Under the pieces are notes generated by a model that was not told the origin of the DNA, did not search any database, and saw nothing but the letters and a program-made list of their open reading frames with translations. Shown piece by piece: positions 60,948 to 64,000 of a DNA stretch of 64,000 bases. A program made the translations under genes and the position numbers. Source of the stretch: Vibrio sp. JPW-9-11-11 (GTDB lineage Bacteria > Pseudomonadota > Gammaproteobacteria > Enterobacterales > Vibrionaceae). The stretch lies in the NCBI RefSeq assembly GCF_013369335.1, contig NZ_SZQJ01000002.1, positions 41,287 to 105,286 on the forward strand, given 5' to 3'. The stretch's first letter is position 1, and every line of letters starts with the position of its first letter.

Positions 60948-62683
60948 TGACTTTTTCTACTGACAATAATAAGCAGGTTGTATTAGGTGAAGAGCTAGGA
61001 AAGTTATCTGATAACGAACGTCTGAAAACACAAAGCAACTTTTTACGCGGCACCATAGAGCAAGACTTGCAAGACAAGATTACTGGTGGCTTTACTGCGG
61101 ATAACTTCCAGTTAATTCGTTTTCACGGTATGTATCAGCAAGATGACCGTGATATACGCAACGAGCGCGCTAAGCAAAAACTGGAACCACTACATAACGT
61201 GATGCTTCGTGCACGTATGCCAGGTGGCATCATTACGCCAAAGCAGTGGCTAGCGATCGATAAGTTTGCAACCGAACATTCGCTTTACGGCAGTATCCGC
61301 CTGACGACTCGTCAAACGTTCCAGTTTCACGGTGTGCTTAAGCCAAATATCAAGCTTATGCATCAGACATTAAATAGCATTGGTATTGATTCAATTGCGA
61401 CAGCCGGTGACGTTAACCGAAACGTACTATGTACCACGAACCCGATCGAGTCAGAACTGCATCAAGAAGCTTATGAATGGGCGAAAAAGATCAGTGAACA
61501 CCTTCTGCCAAAAACCAAAGCCTATGCTGAAATCTGGTTAGATGGCGAGAAGGTAGAAACAACAGAAGATGACGAGCCAATCCTGGGTAAGACTTATCTT
61601 CCTCGTAAGTTCAAAACAACGGTTGTGATCCCGCCACAAAACGATGTTGATGTCCACGCTAATGACCTTAACTTTGTCGCGATTGGCGAGAACGGCAAGC
61701 TGGTGGGCTTTAACGTATTAGTCGGTGGTGGTCTGGCAATGACGCACGGTGACACTTCTACTTATGCTCGCCGCGCTGATGACTTTGGTTTTGTTCCTCT
61801 AGAAAAGACACTTGATGTTGCGGCTGCGGTCGTAACGACTCAGCGTGACTGGGGTAACCGTTCAAACCGTAAAAATGCAAAAACTAAATACACACTAGAC
61901 CGTGTTGGTATTGATGTATTTAAAGCAGAAGTAGAAAAGCGAGCTGGTGTGAAGTTTGGCGAGAGTCGTCCATACGAGTTCACTGATCGTGGTGACCGCA
62001 TCGGTTGGGTTGAAGGTATCGATGGTAAACATCACTTAGCACTGTTTATTGAAAACGGTCGTCTACTGGATTTTCCGGGTAAACCGTTAAAAACAGGTGT
62101 TGCTGAAATCGCCAAAATTCATAAAGGCGATTTCCGTATGACGGCAAACCAAAACTTAATTGTTGCGGGTGTGGCGAAGAGTCAGAAAGCTAAGATTGAG
62201 AAGATTGCCCGCGAGCACGGTTTAATTGATGACAGCGTGAGTGAACAGCGCAAAAACTCAATGGCGTGTGTGGCATTCCCAACCTGTCCATTAGCGATGG
62301 CAGAAGCAGAGCGTTTCTTGCCTCAGTTTGTCACGGATGTAGAAGGCATCCTTGAGAAACACGGTTTACCTGAAGAAGACAACATCATTTTGCGTGTGAC
62401 TGGTTGTCCAAATGGCTGTGGTCGGGCAATGTTGGCGGAGATTGGCTTGGTTGGAAAAGCGCCTGGCCGTTACAACCTTCACTTAGGTGGTAACCGCGCT
62501 GGTACGCGTATTCCGAAGATGTATAAAGAGAACATTACCGATAAGCAGATACTAGAAGAGATTGATCAGCTCGTAGGCCGCTGGGCTAAAGAGCGTGAAG
62601 CTGGTGAAGGATTTGGTGATTTTGCTATCCGTGCTGGCATCATCCAAGAAGTCAAAGTATCTAAGAGGGACTTGCATGCTTGA
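60947..62683 (+). CDS. cysI: Sulfite reductase [NADPH] hemoprotein beta subunit
   Basis: Reduces sulfite to sulfide with six electrons at a siroheme-[4Fe-4S] site. The 578-residue protein has cluster cysteines C441 and C447 (CVAFPTC) and C487 and C491 ([12 protein letters not shown]), the last bridging to siroheme, plus [18 protein letters not shown]. Siroheme synthesis starts with CobA encoded about 10 kb upstream. It overlaps cysJ by 1 nt and cysH by 8 nt, so all three are coupled. Confidence 0.97.
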   Translation: MTFSTDNNKQVVLGEELGKLSDNERLKTQSNFLRGTIEQDLQDKITGGFTADNFQLIRFHGMYQQDDRDIRNERAKQKLEPLHNVMLRARMPGGIITPKQWLAIDKFATEHSLYGSIRLTTRQTFQFHGVLKPNIKLMHQTLNSIGIDSIATAGDVNRNVLCTTNPIESELHQEAYEWAKKISEHLLPKTKAYAEIWLDGEKVETTEDDEPILGKTYLPRKFKTTVVIPPQNDVDVHANDLNFVAIGENGKLVGFNVLVGGGLAMTHGDTSTYARRADDFGFVPLEKTLDVAAAVVTTQRDWGNRSNRKNAKTKYTLDRVGIDVFKAEVEKRAGVKFGESRPYEFTDRGDRIGWVEGIDGKHHLALFIENGRLLDFPGKPLKTGVAEIAKIHKGDFRMTANQNLIVAGVAKSQKAKIEKIAREHGLIDDSVSEQRKNSMACVAFPTCPLAMAEAERFLPQFVTDVEGILEKHGLPEEDNIILRVTGCPNGCGRAMLAEIGLVGKAPGRYNLHLGGNRAGTRIPKMYKENITDKQILEEIDQLVGRWAKEREAGEGFGDFAIRAGIIQEVKVSKRDLHA

Positions 62684-63455
62684 TTCTGTCGCTTCCAAAC
62701 CGAAGTTAGCGCAGTTGCTCTCATTAACTAAGACGGAGCAAATACTCCGTCTTGCAGAAATTAATGCAGAGTTAGAGACGCTAACCGCCCAGCAAAGAGT
62801 GGCTTGGGCACTAGAAAATCTCGAAGGTCAGTTTGCGGTGTCTTCAAGTTTTGGGCTTCAAGCTGCGGTGATGCTGCACCTTGTGACTCAACAGGCTCCA
62901 GATACTCCGGTTATTCTGACTGATACGGGTTACCTTTTCCCTGAAACGTATCGTTTTATCGATCAGTTGAGTGAACAACTAACCCTGAACCTAAAAGTCT
63001 ATCGTGCGGCTGAGAGTTCTAACTGGCAAGAAGCTCGCTACGGAAAACTGTGGGAGCAAGGAATAGAGGGAATTGAAAAGTATAATAAGATAAATAAAGT
63101 TGAACCGATGCGCAGAGCGCTTAATGAGCTTAAAGTCGGGACTTGGTTCTCAGGTCTACGTCGCGAGCAGTCTAAATCGCGTACCAACTTACCTATCTTG
63201 TCGATCCAAAATAGCGTATTCAAGTTCTTGCCGGTGATCGACTGGACGAATAAAGATGTCCACTATTACTTAGAAGAACATGGCTTGCCTTATCATCCAC
63301 TTCGTGAAGAAGGTTACCTGTCGGTAGGTGATACTCATACGACCAAAAAATGGGAGCCAGGAATGAGTGAAGAAGAAACTCGTTTCTTTGGTTTAAAGCG
63401 TGAGTGTGGACTGCACGAAGATAGCAGTGACGAACAAGATGGTTCAGGTATTTAA
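62676..63455 (+). CDS. cysH: Phosphoadenosine phosphosulfate reductase
   Basis: Reduces PAPS to sulfite with thioredoxin. ATG 62676 overlaps the cysI stop by 8 nt and gives 259 residues starting [22 protein letters not shown]-loop-like [45 protein letters not shown] and the catalytic Cys244 in KRECGLH. It lacks the extra Cys pairs of APS reductases, consistent with PAPS use and the presence of cysC. Confidence 0.97.
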   Translation: MLDSVASKPKLAQLLSLTKTEQILRLAEINAELETLTAQQRVAWALENLEGQFAVSSSFGLQAAVMLHLVTQQAPDTPVILTDTGYLFPETYRFIDQLSEQLTLNLKVYRAAESSNWQEARYGKLWEQGIEGIEKYNKINKVEPMRRALNELKVGTWFSGLRREQSKSRTNLPILSIQNSVFKFLPVIDWTNKDVHYYLEEHGLPYHPLREEGYLSVGDTHTTKKWEPGMSEEETRFFGLKRECGLHEDSSDEQDGSGI

Positions 63456-63476
63456 TCTGTTCTTCTATATAAGAGG

Positions 63477-63503
63477 AAAGGTCGCAATGCGGCCTTTTCT
63501 TTT
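63477..63503 (+). terminator. Rho-independent terminator of cysJIH
   Basis: AAAGGTCGC (63477-63485) pairs with GCGGCCTTT (63489-63497; one T-G pair) around AAT, then TCTTTT. Confidence 0.88.
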
Positions 63504-63636
63504 ACCTGAAAAACAGCGATTGTGGATAACTCTGTGGGTATAGTGTTCGCTATATTGGGGTAAAATTGGATAAATAAGGCTTTGAGCGAAAAGTCAGCGC
63601 TTAAACGTTATTTTTGCAATTTTTTCAAAATAACGC
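63504..63636. other. Region upstream of rRNA promoters
   Basis: TGTGGATAA (63521-63529) is a perfect DnaA-box 9-mer (TTATCCACA on the other strand), followed by the weaker TGTGGGTAT (63533-63541). CGTTATTTT (63606-63614) and AAAATAACG (63627-63635) form a perfect 9-bp inverted repeat that ends 1 nt before the -35 of the P1 promoter, in the A+T-rich position of an UP element. No gene is seen. Confidence 0.4.
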
Positions 63637-63664
63637 TTGCCAATGTGAGCGCGATCTCTATAAT
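63637..63664 (+). promoter_or_regulatory. rRNA operon promoter P1
   Basis: TTGCCA (63637-63642), 16-nt spacer, TATAAT (63659-63664), with an A+T-rich region upstream. Confidence 0.75.
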
Positions 63665-63765
63665 GCCTCCTCGTCGACAGGGCAAGAGCTCACAAGGGTT
63701 CAAACGAAGTCGGCACGGTTTACTAGCCAAGTGGCAACGCTTGAAAAAACTTTTTAAAAAAGTGG

Positions 63766-63793
63766 TTGACACTAAAACTTAAATCGCTAGAAT
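63766..63793 (+). promoter_or_regulatory. rRNA operon promoter P2
   Basis: Consensus TTGACA (63766-63771), 16-nt spacer, TAGAAT (63788-63793), followed by a G+C-rich discriminator GGCCGCC typical of stringently controlled rRNA promoters. 129 nt downstream of P1. Confidence 0.85.
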
Positions 63794-63799
63794 GGCCGC

Positions 63800-64000
63800 C
63801 TCTTCCGAAGTGATATGAATCACAAAGAAGAGAAGCTCTTTAAAAATATAGACCTATCAATCTGTGTGGGCACTCGTTGATGATAATCCAATTAGATACT
63901 TCGGTATCAAATTAGGTTTCAATGATACGAAGTGACCATTGAATCGAAAGATTCAGCACAGTCAATTCAAACATTACTTTAGCTATTTATTAGCAAAGGA
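63800..64000 (+). ncRNA. 16S rRNA operon leader with boxB and boxA
   Basis: The leader includes a boxB-like hairpin GTGAT-ATGA-ATCAC (63810-63823) and boxA-like GCTCTTTAAAAAT (63835-63847), recognised by the NusB-S10 antitermination complex. ACCTATCAATCTGTGTGGGC follows, a phrase common in Vibrio rrn leaders. The mature 16S start is not reached before the window ends. Confidence 0.8.

Noticed and set aside
63582..63782. Plus-strand frame of 66 codons
   Set aside because: It runs across the rRNA promoters and has no family resemblance or suitable ribosome site.

Overview
This window is core chromosome of a gamma-proteobacterium, almost certainly a Vibrio or close relative (Vibrionaceae). Three things point there. 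Gene order is enterobacterial-like: dcuA-aspA-fxsA, crp-prkB-yheU-yheT-yheS-kefGB-yheV-slyD, purA-(motX)-rnr-rlmB, zur-dusA-pspG, and S10-spc-alpha. Vibrio marker genes are present: motX of the sodium-driven polar flagellum, and a nuclease with a GlyGly-CTERM tail. The ribosomal genes have strong codon bias and moderate G+C. The species cannot be named from the sequence alone.

Layout. 1-2.5 kb (minus): dcuA (cut by the window edge) and aspA, for aspartate/fumarate metabolism. 2.8-6.3 kb (plus): fxsA and a large secreted nuclease. 6.4-8.5 kb: a small accessory-looking module, an FMN reductase and a DMT exporter divergent from a MarR regulator with two palindromic operators between them. 8.5-13.4 kb (plus): pabA, argD, astA, astD, with a 27-bp hairpin between argD and astA. 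13.5-19.9 kb: a DUF1338 enzyme facing crp, then prkB, yheU, yheT, a TIGR02444 gene and yheS (minus). 20-26.7 kb (plus): kefG-kefB-yheV, slyD, an isoaspartyl peptidase, purA, motX. 26.9-30.1 kb: rnr-rlmB. 30.2-44.3 kb: the complete S10, spc and alpha ribosomal operons with secY and rpoA. 44.4-49.8 kb: fklB, an OapA-like protein, a second DMT transporter, elaA, a Crp/Fnr-type regulator and cpdB. 50-55.7 kb: cobA-cysD-cysN-SLC13 permease-cysC. 55.8-58.5 kb: cheX, zur, dusA, pspG. 58.7-63.5 kb: a small orphan gene and cysJ-cysI-cysH. The last 0.5 kb holds tandem rRNA promoters and the leader of an rrn operon whose 16S gene lies beyond the window.

How the genes work together. Assimilatory sulfate reduction is nearly complete here: a putative sulfate permease, CysDN (sulfate to APS), CysC (APS to PAPS), CysH (PAPS to sulfite), CysJI (sulfite to sulfide), and CobA, which supplies the siroheme precursor for CysI. 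ArgD with AstA and AstD covers part of the arginine succinyltransferase pathway. KefG-KefB is a thiol/electrophile-gated K+ efflux system. Most of the window supplies translation machinery.

I found no CRISPR array, prophage, insertion sequence, integron cassette, toxin-antitoxin pair or defence island, and no clearly new multi-gene system. The best leads are regulatory: the inverted repeat before dcuA, the MarR operator pair, the argD-astA hairpin, the sigma-28 promoter of motX, the terminator whose loop is the -10 box of the alpha-operon promoter, a terminator-like hairpin before rplN, and the palindrome over the dusA promoter.
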